Origin: Algorimicrobium echini
Lineage (GTDB): Bacteria; Bacteroidota; Bacteroidia; Flavobacteriales; Flavobacteriaceae
Direction: 5' to 3'
Length of the DNA: 64,000 nt
Assembly: GCF_900115185.1 (NCBI RefSeq)
Contig: NZ_FOVN01000004.1
Span: forward strand, 226,188 to 290,187
How positions within the stretch are numbered: the stretch's first letter is position 1; every line of letters starts with the position of its first letter. Of this stretch, positions 26,122 through 35,506 are shown piece by piece. A program made the position numbers and the translations under genes. The notes beneath the pieces are model-generated. The model was not told the origin of the DNA. It ran no database searches and saw nothing but the letters and a program-made list of their open reading frames with translations.

Positions 26122-28587
26122 TTAAAACCGCATACTCGTTCGCACATTAAACACACGCGGTGTTAGGTAATTTGGAATCGCGTATTGACGTTTGCTATAC
26201 ACATCACGAACCCAGGTGTTGGTAATCGAGTTTTGTACATCAAACACATTGAAAATTTCAATGCCAATAGATAAATATTTAAAGGGCTTTCGCCAGCCAC
26301 TTTGGTAATCATCTTTATCATCAACAATAACATATTGAAAACCTACATCGGCACGCTTATAATCTGGCAATCGGTTTTGATACTCATACGGATCGGCATA
26401 ACTCGGTGATCCTCCTGGAAGTCCTGTATTGTAAACCAAGTTTAAATACATTTTCATTTTTGGTAAATTGGGTACATAATCTTGAAACAACGCGGCAAAC
26501 TTTAAACGCTGATCTGTTGGTCTGGCAATATAACCACGATCATCAATGTTTTCTTCGGTTTTTAAATACCCAAAACTAAACCAAGATTCGGTTCCTGGCA
26601 CAAACTCGCCATTCAAGCGCATATCCAATCCATAAGCATAGGCTTCGGCATTATTTTTGGCTCTGTAGCGAATACGTACGTTTTCTAAAGTGTACGGATT
26701 GACATCGGTTAATTTTTTATAATAAGCTTCCGTGGTTAACTTAAAGGGTCGGTCCCACATTTTAAAACTGTAATCGTTTCCAAGAACAATATGAAACGAT
26801 TTTTGAGCTTTTACATCTGGCCTTACGGTTCCTGAAGAATCGCGTAACTCTCTATAAAAAGGCGGTTGGTAATACAAACCAGTTCCAATACGGAATAGCA
26901 TATCTTTATCCCAATTGGGTTTAATAGCGAATTGTGCACGCGGACTAAATACGGTTTGGCTTGTACTTTCAATGCCTTCACCACTTACGGTCCAATTGTG
27001 AACACGTGCACCCACATTTAACCACGCTTCATTATCACCAATATCCATCCGTCTGCTCCATTGTAAGTAAGCTTGTAGTCGGTCAATTTGTGTTTGGTTT
27101 TTAGCACGCACGTTTTGAAAAGCTTCCAATGGTCCTGAATATGGCGAATAGGGTTGGTCATTAAAGGCATCTGAACTCGGTGGATTTATAGAAAAACCAG
27201 CAGAATCAATAACTTCCCATTCTACTAACCGGTCGCGAATATCTTCATTGGTATATTTTATAGACCATTCAAAATCGTTATCGTCTTTCTCATAGCTTCC
27301 TTGGTGCTCAATAGTCGTAATTAAAGCGTCTAAATCATTTCTTCCGTGGTTTAATTGACCACCAATACCTTCACTAAACTCCACTTCACCCAAATCTTCA
27401 TCGCCAATATTGGTGTTTACTTCACCTAAACGGTATTGTGCCAAAATATCAAAATGTTCTTCTTCAACGGTGTGATATGTGCTAGCAATAAGATTCAATG
27501 TTAAATCGTCATTAACTAAATAAGTTCCTTTTAAAGCTCCAAAATAGGTTTCGTATTTATCGCGTTCTTGACCTTCATAAAACACCAATAGGGCAAGCGG
27601 ATTCTGAAGCGTTCCAAAATTGGTTTGGCGTGTCTCGGGTTCATAGTTGTATTTGTTAATGGAGGCGTTTCCTAAAAAGCTCAATTGAAATTTATCGGTA
27701 AATTTATAGGTTAAATAGGTTTGCACATCGGCAAATTTCGGATCGTAATTCGTTTCCGTTTCCTTGGCATTCACCAATAAACTGTTATCACGATAACGCA
27801 TGCCAACAATACCTGTAAATTTAGAATCTTTACTTTTTCCTTCAACTGATACACTAGCACCCAATAAGCTTAAATCGGCTGTTATGCCAAACTGATAGGG
27901 TTTTCTGTAGGTAATATCTAAAACGGATGATAATTTATCGCCATACTTGGCTTGAAATCCGCCTGCTGAAAAATCGACATTCTGAACTAAATCTGTATTT
28001 ACAAAACTTAAACCTTCCTGTTGTCCAGAGCGAATAAGAAATGGGCGATAGACTTCAATACCGTTAACGTACACTAAATTTTCATCAAAATTTCCACCAC
28101 GAACGGAGTATTGTGTACTCAATTCATTGTTACTGCTAACACCTGGTAAGGTTTTTAATAAATTCTCAACACCGGAATTGGCGCCTGGAATATTTCTAAT
28201 GGTTTCCGGTTGCAGGGTAATAATTCCTTGAACATCTTTTCGCGTTTTTCCAGAAATAACTACGGTTGACATTTGCTCAACCGCTTCATCCATAACGGGA
28301 TGAAACTCGACCTCTTCACCATTTTTAAGATTAAAGGTTGCGGTTACAGATTTAAAGGTTATATGAGTAAACGTAACAGTTACTTCTTGATTAGCAGGTA
28401 TTTTTATACTGTAATACCCATTTTCATCGGTTGTAGTTCCTGAATTTGAAGCCGTAATATTAACGTCTGAGATAGGTGTGTTGGTTTTGTTTAAAATAAC
28501 ACCTTTTAAGGTTCCTGTTTGCGCCATGGCTGTAACTGAAACCAATAGCAAAAGAACAACGAAAACGGAAAGTGATTTATATGTCAA
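26122..28587 (-). CDS. TonB-dependent outer-membrane receptor
   Basis: An 821-residue receptor. It has a signal peptide (to about residue 22), a carboxypeptidase-like regulatory beta-sandwich (about 24-105, TGTLKGVILNKTNTPISDV), a plug (about 110-225, with GANSGVENLLKTLPGVSSN and YSVRGGNFDENLVYVNG) and a beta-barrel ending in FNVRTSMRF. The receptor imports a ligand with TonB energy; no SusD gene lies beside it, so a siderophore, vitamin or peptide is as likely as a glycan. Translation must start at TTG 28587, because a TAA lies two codons upstream in frame. It begins 12 bases after the M23 peptidase stop. Confidence 0.9.
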   Translation of the reverse strand: MTYKSLSVFVVLLLLVSVTAMAQTGTLKGVILNKTNTPISDVNITASNSGTTTDENGYYSIKIPANQEVTVTFTHITFKSVTATFNLKNGEEVEFHPVMDEAVEQMSTVVISGKTRKDVQGIITLQPETIRNIPGANSGVENLLKTLPGVSSNNELSTQYSVRGGNFDENLVYVNGIEVYRPFLIRSGQQEGLSFVNTDLVQNVDFSAGGFQAKYGDKLSSVLDITYRKPYQFGITADLSLLGASVSVEGKSKDSKFTGIVGMRYRDNSLLVNAKETETNYDPKFADVQTYLTYKFTDKFQLSFLGNASINKYNYEPETRQTNFGTLQNPLALLVFYEGQERDKYETYFGALKGTYLVNDDLTLNLIASTYHTVEEEHFDILAQYRLGEVNTNIGDEDLGEVEFSEGIGGQLNHGRNDLDALITTIEHQGSYEKDDNDFEWSIKYTNEDIRDRLVEWEVIDSAGFSINPPSSDAFNDQPYSPYSGPLEAFQNVRAKNQTQIDRLQAYLQWSRRMDIGDNEAWLNVGARVHNWTVSGEGIESTSQTVFSPRAQFAIKPNWDKDMLFRIGTGLYYQPPFYRELRDSSGTVRPDVKAQKSFHIVLGNDYSFKMWDRPFKLTTEAYYKKLTDVNPYTLENVRIRYRAKNNAEAYAYGLDMRLNGEFVPGTESWFSFGYLKTEENIDDRGYIARPTDQRLKFAALFQDYVPNLPKMKMYLNLVYNTGLPGGSPSYADPYEYQNRLPDYKRADVGFQYVIVDDKDDYQSGWRKPFKYLSIGIEIFNVFDVQNSITNTWVRDVYSKRQYAIPNYLTPRVFNVRTSMRF

Positions 28588-28599
28588 GGTTTAAATTTT

Positions 28600-30291
28600 T
28601 TATTTTCGGAAAAAGGTTGTTTCAAAAGTAGAATTATTTCCCACATTATCTGTTACAATTATCTTTAAATTATTTTTTGTTTCAGATGAAACATTATCAT
28701 TAAAATCATAAACCAATAAATTTGTTTTATAATCATACTCCATTAAAATCCATTTGCCATTTATTGTAGCGCGATAATTAGAAATTCCTGAACCTTCATC
28801 TTCAATCTTCACTTTTAAAAAGCGGTATTTACTCAACCATTTACCATCTGTAAAATTAACTGGTTTTATACTTGGGTTAACCGTATCAACAGTTAAGGCA
28901 TAGGTTCCTAGTGTTTTGTTATAGGTAGTTAAGGTGTTTTCTTTTCTATAGGTTTTTGAATAAATGGTATATTGGTTTCGCCATCCAACTAAACGCGCAA
29001 TATACAATTTATCGGAATCTTGATTTTTATAATTACTAATATCATAAGTAATTGAAAAATTCTCACGAAGTGGTATGGAGTCATCATGTAACGTAATGGT
29101 ATCATTATTGACTTCAAAATTGATATAAAAATCATCGAAAAATGCATCTTGCGGAAAGTAAACAGACACATTTTTATTTACAAGTTCGTTGGCTTTTTTG
29201 GAATAAATATGAAATGGTGTTTCTATAACTTCTTTTGGTTTAACATCAGCTGTTTTTACACCTTCAATATTTATGGTAAGCCATACATCATTATTGTGAA
29301 AATCTTTAACGCGGACTTTATAGACAGATGCTGTACTATCTTCTACTTGGATGAAGCCATTATCCTCAATATTTTTTAACATACTTAAGGTGTTGCCGCT
29401 TTCTACAAATAATTTTTGAAGTCGTTCTTTTTTATCTGTATAATGGCCATAATCAATATACCTATTTAATAGTCTGGATTCATCAAAAGAAAACCGTTTA
29501 AAATCCATTTCAAATTTCTGATTCCCATTATAAAAGGTTTGAATGTTTTCAACACCATTCTTATTGGAGGCCAAATCTTGTCTGTCATTAGCTTCAATAG
29601 CAAATCCAATTTTTCCAAAGGCTTGAATAGTTTCAACGGTATAATCGCCATTTGGTGTGCTAATTAACCGTAGTTTCTGTCTTTCTTTGGTCGTATTAAT
29701 ATGAGAATCTTCAGAAATAGGGTAGGCGTATACTTCTGTTATAATAGGTTTTGTGGTATCTTTTATGTCCATGCCAAAATATAACGGATTAATTGGACGC
29801 TCATTATTATCACGAATTTCAAAATGTAAATGAGGCCCTCCAGAACCTCCTGTATTACCACTATAGGCAATAACGTCACCTTTTGTAATGGGTAATTCAT
29901 TTATGTTAGGAAAAACTTCAATCTCAAATGTTTCCTGTTCATATTGTAATTTTTTAATATAGGCTTCTAACGTTGGTGAAAGTTGTTGTAAGTGTGCATA
30001 AACCGTAGTATAACCATTTGGATGCGTTATATAAAGCGCCTTACCATAACCAAAATGTGCAATTTTTATCCGACTAACATAACCATCGGCAGCAGCAAAG
30101 ACCTTTAAGCCCTCGCGTTGTTGGGTTTTAATATCTAATCCTGAATGGAAATGGTTGGAACGTAATTCACCAAAGGTTCCAGATGGAATGATGGTAACAT
30201 CCAAGGGATGTCTGAAATAATCAGTAGGATAAGGGGTTTGTGCGAAACCTAAACAGGCGAATAATAAAAAAAAGGTGAGGAATTTTTGCAT
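28600..30291 (-). CDS. M23-family metallopeptidase with long C-terminal region
   Basis: A 563-residue exported protein with a signal peptide (LLFACLGFAQ). The N-terminal 170 or so residues contain a LytM/M23 domain with HFHSGLDI, where the histidine and aspartate bind zinc, and GGPHLHFEIRD, the HxH motif. A complete set of catalytic residues suggests activity on peptidoglycan cross-links. The remaining 390 residues are beta-rich, with an Ig-like ending. It is directly upstream of the TonB receptor, 12 bases apart, so the two are co-transcribed; envelope remodelling beside the receptor is inferred. Confidence 0.88.
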   Translation of the reverse strand: MQKFLTFFLLFACLGFAQTPYPTDYFRHPLDVTIIPSGTFGELRSNHFHSGLDIKTQQREGLKVFAAADGYVSRIKIAHFGYGKALYITHPNGYTTVYAHLQQLSPTLEAYIKKLQYEQETFEIEVFPNINELPITKGDVIAYSGNTGGSGGPHLHFEIRDNNERPINPLYFGMDIKDTTKPIITEVYAYPISEDSHINTTKERQKLRLISTPNGDYTVETIQAFGKIGFAIEANDRQDLASNKNGVENIQTFYNGNQKFEMDFKRFSFDESRLLNRYIDYGHYTDKKERLQKLFVESGNTLSMLKNIEDNGFIQVEDSTASVYKVRVKDFHNNDVWLTINIEGVKTADVKPKEVIETPFHIYSKKANELVNKNVSVYFPQDAFFDDFYINFEVNNDTITLHDDSIPLRENFSITYDISNYKNQDSDKLYIARLVGWRNQYTIYSKTYRKENTLTTYNKTLGTYALTVDTVNPSIKPVNFTDGKWLSKYRFLKVKIEDEGSGISNYRATINGKWILMEYDYKTNLLVYDFNDNVSSETKNNLKIIVTDNVGNNSTFETTFFRK

Positions 30292-30412
30292 AAAATGGAT
30301 GTTGTTGCTAAAATATCAATTTGAATCAAATTGAACAAGTAAAACCGTAAGCTTTGGTATGAAAGCCAATTAAAGAGGTAACGTAAATAATTAAATATTT
30401 ATTGAAAAACTA

Positions 30413-30443
30413 TTGTTATTTAATTTGAGGTATGTTAACTTTG
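30413..30443 (+). promoter_or_regulatory. Promoter of the coiled-coil/zapA operon
   Basis: TTG (30413-30415), a 20-base spacer and TAACTTTG (30436-30443) match the Bacteroidota consensus exactly. Transcription should start near 30450, about 17 bases before the first ATG. Confidence 0.75.
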
Positions 30444-30466
30444 TGAGATAAGTATGGATATGATAG

Positions 30467-30757
30467 ATGAGTAAAATTGAAGAAACTGTAAATGCTTTAG
30501 AAAACAAAATCAATCAGGTTTTACATAAGCAGCGACTTTTAAAAGAAGCGAATATTAAATTACAGAAAGAGCTACAATCTTCTCAACAAATACTTCACTC
30601 TCAAAAGGCGGAAATCGTTAAATGGGAAGAAAAGTATGAAGCGCTAAAAATGGCCAATTCCATGCTTGGCAGTGACGAAAATAAAAGAGAAACAAAACTC
30701 AAAATAAACGCATTAATTCGGGAGATTGATCATTGTATTGCGCAACTTTCCGAATAA
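30467..30757 (+). CDS. Small coiled-coil protein upstream of ZapA
   Basis: A 96-residue protein, nearly all predicted coiled coil, with heptad-like Leu/Ile spacing through residues 5-60 and a short polar tail. It is translated from the same promoter as zapA, 16 bases upstream of it. Partner of ZapA or a role in Z-ring assembly is suggested by the position and by the coiled-coil nature; a homologue of ZapB is possible but not shown. I do not recognise the family by name. Confidence 0.7.
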   Translation: MSKIEETVNALENKINQVLHKQRLLKEANIKLQKELQSSQQILHSQKAEIVKWEEKYEALKMANSMLGSDENKRETKLKINALIREIDHCIAQLSE

Positions 30758-30773
30758 TGAATCATAGTTTTCA

Positions 30774-31067
30774 ATGTCAGAAAAACTAAAAATTAAATTA
30801 TCAATAGCCAATCGGGTGTATCCATTAACAATTACACCGAATCAGGAAGAAGGGCTGCGAAAAGCCGCCAAAAATATTGAAGCTATGATAAAGCAGTTTG
30901 AGCAAAGTTATTCTGTTCAAGATAAGCAAGATGTGTTAGCCATGTGTGCTTTGCAATTTGCTTCTCAAGTGGAACAGAAAACATTAGATAAAGACTATGC
31001 GAATGAAACGGTAGAATTAAAGTTAGATGCTTTAAACGATCTGTTGGATGCGCATTTAAACTCTTAA
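30774..31067 (+). CDS. zapA: Cell division protein ZapA
   Basis: A 97-residue ZapA protein: N-terminal beta-rich domain with IKLSIANRVYPLTITP, then a long helix for dimer/tetramer coiled-coil assembly (KAAKNIEAMIKQFEQSY and on). It binds FtsZ and bundles protofilaments. Length is normal. Followed by a 238-base region that holds the probable 6S RNA, then rny. Confidence 0.88.
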   Translation: MSEKLKIKLSIANRVYPLTITPNQEEGLRKAAKNIEAMIKQFEQSYSVQDKQDVLAMCALQFASQVEQKTLDKDYANETVELKLDALNDLLDAHLNS

Positions 31068-31084
31068 CGTTCTTATAAATAAAA

Positions 31085-31265
31085 TAAAGGTTACTGCCTG
31101 CATTAGTTATTTTTTTTGATAAACTCAACACGAATTCTTTAAAAAGGGTGAGTTTAAGTTGTAAAAGCATGCTGTTAGTGCTGAATTTTTTCAGTATCTC
31201 GAACAGACCCTTGATCAGCTTGGTATCCCTAAACTTGTTTTAAGGAGTTTATACAAAACTTTATT
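31085..31265 (+). ncRNA. ssrS: 6S RNA candidate (SsrS; flavobacterial type)
   Basis: The 238-base gap between zapA and rny holds a structured sequence of about 6S size. ATAAACTC (31119-31126) is exactly complementary to GAGTTTAT (31245-31252), closing a large imperfect stem. Inside lie CTGTT/AACAG (31172-31176 and 31202-31206) enclosing the hairpin CTGAATTTTTTCAG (31181-31194), and AAGTT/AACTT pairings. A long rod with an open middle and an apical hairpin is the 6S plan, and I recall 6S RNA in this zapA-rny position in flavobacteria. Boundaries and strand are approximate. An alternative pairing, AAACTCA (31121-31127) with TGAGTTT (31149-31155), could refold the 5' end. Confidence 0.6.
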
Positions 31266-31305
31266 CTGGTGCAGGCTTTTTTTATATAAATTAATCAACT
31301 AGAAA

Positions 31306-32877
31306 ATGGATAATACAATTATTATTGTAGGAGGAATATTATTAGGTATCATAATTGGTTTTATAGTCGCTAAAGTTTTAGAGCGCAACAATGCATCAAA
31401 ACTTATAAAAAGTGCAAAAAAATCGGCAGCAGCTATCTTAAAGGAAGCTAAAAGTGAAGGAGAGTCTATAAAAAAAGATAAAATACTTCAAGCAAAAGAA
31501 AAATTTATTGAGTTAAAATCAGAGCATGAAAAAGTGATTAACTCACGTGATAAGAAGATGGCTGATGCCGAAAAACGTACACGTGATAAAGAATCGCAGT
31601 TATCTGGTGAGCTTTCTAAAAGCAAAAAATTAAATGAGGGTCTTGAAGAAAAAGTAAAAGACTATAACCATCGTTTAGAAGTTATTAGTAAGAAGCAAGA
31701 AGAAGTAGATAGGCTACATAGAAGTCAGATTGAACAGTTAGAAGTTATTTCTAGCTTGTCTGCTGAAGATGCAAAATTCCAATTAATAGAATCGTTAAAA
31801 GGTGAAGCTAAAAATGATGCTATGGCTTACATTCAAAGCACCATTGAGGAATCTAAGCTGACAGCGCAACAAGAAGCTAAAAAAATTATTATCAATACCA
31901 TACAACGTATTGGTACCGAAGAAGCGGTTGACAACTGTGTCTCTGTTTTCAATATTGAGTCGGATGATGTTAAAGGCCGTATTATTGGTCGTGAAGGTCG
32001 TAATATCCGTGCCATAGAAGCTGCAACGGGAGTAGAGATTATTGTTGATGATACACCAGAAGCTATTATCTTATCTTGTTTTGATTCTGTACGTCGTGAA
32101 ATTGCAAGATTGTCGTTACACAAATTAGTAACCGATGGTCGTATTCACCCAGCGCGTATTGAAGAAGTGGTTCAGAAAACAACCAAACAAATAGAGCAAG
32201 AGATTATTGAGGTAGGAAAACGAACCATAATAGATTTAGGAATTCATAACCTTCATCCAGAGCTAATAAAAATGGTTGGACGTATGAAATACCGTTCATC
32301 TTACGGACAAAACTTATTACAGCATTCACGTGAGGTTGCTAAACTTTGTGGTATTATGGCAGCCGAATTAGGATTAAACCCAAAAATGGCTAAACGTGCC
32401 GGATTGTTACATGATATTGGTAAAGTGCCTGATGCCGAAGCAGATATGGAAACACCGCATGCTATATTAGGAATGCAATGGGCTGAAAAATTTGGTGAGA
32501 AAGATGATGTTTGTAATGCTATTGGTGCTCACCACGATGAAATAGAAATGAAATCCTTATTAGCACCAATTGTTCAAGTTTGTGATGCTATTTCAGGAGC
32601 AAGACCAGGAGCAAGACGTCAAGTTTTGGATAGTTATATTCAGCGTTTAAAAGATTTGGAAGATATTGCTTTCGGATTTGGAGGTGTTAAAAAAGCGTAT
32701 GCTATTCAAGCAGGTCGTGAATTGCGGGTTATTGTAGAAAGTGAAAAAGTGGATGACCAAAAGGCAGCTGATCTATCCTTTAGTATTTCACAGAAAATTC
32801 AAACCGATATGACCTATCCTGGACAAGTTAAAGTTACAGTTATTAGGGAAACCCGAGCTGTGAATATCGCGAAATAA
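31306..32877 (+). CDS. rny: Ribonuclease Y
   Basis: A 523-residue membrane-anchored endoribonuclease that starts mRNA decay. The N-terminal helix (about residues 3-24) anchors it, a coiled coil rich in Lys and Glu follows to about 190, a KH domain with [19 protein letters not shown] lies near 230, and the HD domain carries HDIGK with H369 and D370. The C-terminus continues the conserved RNase Y extension. Length matches the family (about 520). A terminator follows at 32901. In other phyla RNase Y organises a degradosome; here that is inferred. Confidence 0.93.
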   Translation: MDNTIIIVGGILLGIIIGFIVAKVLERNNASKLIKSAKKSAAAILKEAKSEGESIKKDKILQAKEKFIELKSEHEKVINSRDKKMADAEKRTRDKESQLSGELSKSKKLNEGLEEKVKDYNHRLEVISKKQEEVDRLHRSQIEQLEVISSLSAEDAKFQLIESLKGEAKNDAMAYIQSTIEESKLTAQQEAKKIIINTIQRIGTEEAVDNCVSVFNIESDDVKGRIIGREGRNIRAIEAATGVEIIVDDTPEAIILSCFDSVRREIARLSLHKLVTDGRIHPARIEEVVQKTTKQIEQEIIEVGKRTIIDLGIHNLHPELIKMVGRMKYRSSYGQNLLQHSREVAKLCGIMAAELGLNPKMAKRAGLLHDIGKVPDAEADMETPHAILGMQWAEKFGEKDDVCNAIGAHHDEIEMKSLLAPIVQVCDAISGARPGARRQVLDSYIQRLKDLEDIAFGFGGVKKAYAIQAGRELRVIVESEKVDDQKAADLSFSISQKIQTDMTYPGQVKVTVIRETRAVNIAK

Positions 32878-32900
32878 GAATTTATTACACATACCATTCA

Positions 32901-32935
32901 AGTCCTTCCGTAAAAAGAAGGACTTTTTATTTTCT
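32901..32935 (+). terminator. Intrinsic terminator after rny
   Basis: AGTCCTTC (32901-32908) pairs with GAAGGACT (32917-32924) over eight bp with an eight-base loop, followed by TTTTATTTT. It lies between convergent rny and xerD and overlaps the end of xerD. Confidence 0.85.
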
Positions 32936-33838
32936 AGGATGATATGTTTGAATAGCTTTCTTTAATTGCTTTTTATCCAGATGCACATAAATTTCTGTAG
33001 TCGTAATGCTTTCATGCCCAAGCATCATTTGTATGGCTCTTAAGTCTGCGCCATTTTCTAATAAGTGTGTGGCAAAGGAATGTCTAAACGTATGTGGCGA
33101 AATGGTTTTATTAAGGTTTATTTCGGCTGCTAGTTTTTTAATAATAGTGAAAATCATAGCACGAGTTAGTTGCTTGCCACGATTATTTAAAAATAAGGTG
33201 TCGTTATATTCTTTTTGGATATCAATGGCAGAACGTACATCGCGAATATATATATTAATATATTTTTGAGTTGTAGGACTAATAGGAACAAAACGCTGTT
33301 TATCCCCTTTACCAGTAACGTTAATAAAACCTTCATCAAAAAATAAATCTGAAATTTTTAGGTTCACCAATTCACTAACACGTAAGCCGCAACCGTAAAG
33401 GGTTTCTAACATGGTTCTGTCGCGCTCTCCAATCCGAACTTGGTTATATTCTTTGGTTAAATCTATGGCATTAATTATACGGTCTATATCAATTAAGCTT
33501 AAGGTGTCTGGAAGTTTTCTACCAATTCTAGGCGATTCAATTAAATCGATTGGGTTGTCAGGTCTATAGTCTTCAAAAACTAAATAGCTAAAAAAGCTCC
33601 GTAGTCCTGAAATGATTCGTGATTGAGAACGCGGATTCATGCCTTTAGATATCTGATATATAAATTGTTGAATTGTTAAATGGGTAATGTGAATGGGAGA
33701 GGTGCAAATATTATTAGTGTCTAAATAGGAAATTAATTTATCAATATCAAAAGAATAACTGGCAATGGTATTTTGAGATAATCCACGTTCAATTTTTAAG
33801 TATAAATTAAAATCAGATAAAGCTTGGTTCCAAGTCAT
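32927..33838 (-). CDS. xerD: Tyrosine recombinase XerD
   Basis: A 303-residue site-specific recombinase that resolves chromosome dimers at dif with XerC. It has an N-terminal SAM-like DNA-binding domain (about 1-95) and a catalytic domain with the complete tyrosine-recombinase set: R153, K177, H249, R252, H275 and Y284. LGHESITTTEIYVH is the characteristic end. Length and sequence are typical of a housekeeping XerD, not a mobile-element integrase, and no att sites or cargo genes lie nearby. Convergent with rny. Confidence 0.88.
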   Translation of the reverse strand: MTWNQALSDFNLYLKIERGLSQNTIASYSFDIDKLISYLDTNNICTSPIHITHLTIQQFIYQISKGMNPRSQSRIISGLRSFFSYLVFEDYRPDNPIDLIESPRIGRKLPDTLSLIDIDRIINAIDLTKEYNQVRIGERDRTMLETLYGCGLRVSELVNLKISDLFFDEGFINVTGKGDKQRFVPISPTTQKYINIYIRDVRSAIDIQKEYNDTLFLNNRGKQLTRAMIFTIIKKLAAEINLNKTISPHTFRHSFATHLLENGADLRAIQMMLGHESITTTEIYVHLDKKQLKKAIQTYHPRK

Positions 33839-34043
33839 TTAATTACATATTATTTTTAAGAACTAAAAGTATGTAATTCTTACTGTATCCATTAAATTGT
33901 TAATAACTTATAATGTATTTTATTGATATTAAACAATTTAAAACAAAATGTTAATTAAATTGTTAATAAGTATGACTGAAAGCCCATATAATTAGAAAAA
34001 AAGTGGTTAGTTTGTGATAATCAATTAATTAAAATATTTTATT

Positions 34044-34715
34044 ATGAAAAAATTATTTTTAAGTACCGCTATTGCTTTTTTTAGTTTTGCCACAGTTTCG
34101 GCACAGGACGTTCGGTTTGGTGTTAAAGGTGGTGTTAATTTTGCAAATGTAGCTGGAGATTATGGCTACACTGGTTTTGATGAAGTTTATGGAGATTCTG
34201 AAATGAAAGTTGGCTTTCATATTGGTGGTTTAGCTGAACTGAAACTCTCCGATAAGTTTGCATTACAACCAGAGTTATTATTCTCGAGTCAAGGATACAA
34301 GTCCAATTATTTTGATTTTGATGATCGGAAAGTGGATTATAACGTTAATTTAAGTTATGTAAATATCCCAATCATGGCTAAATTTTTTCCAATTGAAGGT
34401 TTGAGTATTGAAGCTGGACCACAAGTAGGATTTTTAGTGTCTGCCAAAGACGAGTTTAATGATTACGAGAATGATTTGTTTGATGACGATGAAGATATAG
34501 ATACCAAAGATTTATATAAATCAATTGACTTTGGATTAAATTTTGGGGTAAGTTATGAGTTACCAAGCGGTTTATTCTTTTCGGCACGCTATAATTTAGG
34601 TTTGTCTAAAGTTGATGATGAAGATTTTTACGATGATATTGATGGTGATTTCGGTTTGTTTTCTTTTTCACGTAAAAACCGTGTGATTCAATTATCTGCT
34701 GGATTTATGTTCTAA
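34044..34715 (+). CDS. Outer-membrane beta-barrel protein, type A (array copy 1)
   Basis: A 223-residue exported protein with a signal peptide cut after VSAQ (residue 20). The body is an eight-stranded-type barrel of the porin/PorT-like family, beginning VRFGVKGGVNFANV and ending in a C-terminal phenylalanine (IQLSAGFMF). An acidic loop (about residues 138-155) is rich in Asp and could bind cations. It is the first of five tandem barrel genes that alternate between two types (A at 34044, 35507 and 36947; B at 34824 and 36278). Substrate or function unknown. Confidence 0.82.
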   Translation: MKKLFLSTAIAFFSFATVSAQDVRFGVKGGVNFANVAGDYGYTGFDEVYGDSEMKVGFHIGGLAELKLSDKFALQPELLFSSQGYKSNYFDFDDRKVDYNVNLSYVNIPIMAKFFPIEGLSIEAGPQVGFLVSAKDEFNDYENDLFDDDEDIDTKDLYKSIDFGLNFGVSYELPSGLFFSARYNLGLSKVDDEDFYDDIDGDFGLFSFSRKNRVIQLSAGFMF

Positions 34716-34740
34716 AAATTGAAATTTTATATGTTTAAAA

Positions 34741-34767
34741 GCCAAAACATTGTTTTGGCTTTTTTTA
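34741..34767 (+). terminator. Terminator between barrel genes 1 and 2
   Basis: GCCAAAAC, loop ATT, GTTTTGGC (34741-34759), followed by seven T. The genes of this array are therefore probably separate transcription units. Confidence 0.85.
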
Positions 34768-34823
34768 TTTGTGCAATTTGTATATCTTTAAGTATATCAA
34801 TCTTTTAACTAAAACTAACAATT

Positions 34824-35414
34824 ATGAAAAAAACAATCTTATTCACTGCTATGGCAATTTTTGGATTTTGTAAAATGAATGCTCAAGATGATTTTGTTGA
34901 AAAAGCAAAAACTGGTGGCTTTTACATTGGTGCAAACATAGGTTTACCGTTAAGTACTGCTAGTGATATTTCATCATTTAATTTTGGCTTTGATGGTGCT
35001 TATCTTTTTGAAATTATTGATAATCTGGAAATAGGAGGTTTATTGGGTTATACCCATTTTATTGCTGACGGTAGCTATAGTTATAATACATATTTTGATG
35101 ATGAGTTTGTTGTTATAGCCGATTATAAAGATGCATCTTTTATACCAATTGCAGCTTCTGCTAGATATTATTTTGCAAACAGAAGGTTCTTTGGAGGATT
35201 AGATCTAGGCGTTGGAGTTAATGTATCTGGTGATGCTAAATCAGGGTTTTATGCACGACCAAAATTTGGTTTTGATTTAGGTGCTATAGCTTTAATTGCT
35301 TCTTTTCAAAGTATATCAGGAGGTGTTGATTATGGCGACACGTATTATGGTGGAAATTATGTTTCTGGTAGTGGTTTTAATTCCTTTAATTTCGGTGTAG
35401 AATTTGGATTTTAA
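34824..35414 (+). CDS. Outer-membrane beta-barrel protein, type B (array copy 1)
   Basis: A 196-residue exported protein with a signal peptide (cleavage after KMNAQ). The mature start GGFYIGANIGLPLSTASD and the C-terminal NFGVEFGF fit an outer-membrane barrel. It resembles the gene at 36278 more than its direct neighbours: both have G-x-IG-x-x-IG-x-P at the start, a DAYLFE/DANYLFE-like strand and a late FYxRPxxGF strand. A second gene of the alternating array; no function is known. Confidence 0.78.
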   Translation: MKKTILFTAMAIFGFCKMNAQDDFVEKAKTGGFYIGANIGLPLSTASDISSFNFGFDGAYLFEIIDNLEIGGLLGYTHFIADGSYSYNTYFDDEFVVIADYKDASFIPIAASARYYFANRRFFGGLDLGVGVNVSGDAKSGFYARPKFGFDLGAIALIASFQSISGGVDYGDTYYGGNYVSGSGFNSFNFGVEFGF

Positions 35415-35506
35415 AAAGTAATTATAAGTGCTTTTAATTTGGTGAATTTATGGATTCGGGTTATTTTAGCCGACTCAAAAAATATAAACTTAATTAAATT
35501 TATCAC

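Noticed and set aside
32927..33838. Tyrosine recombinase as a mobile-element integrase
   Set aside because: Length and motifs are those of housekeeping XerD; no att repeats, tRNA or cargo genes adjoin it.
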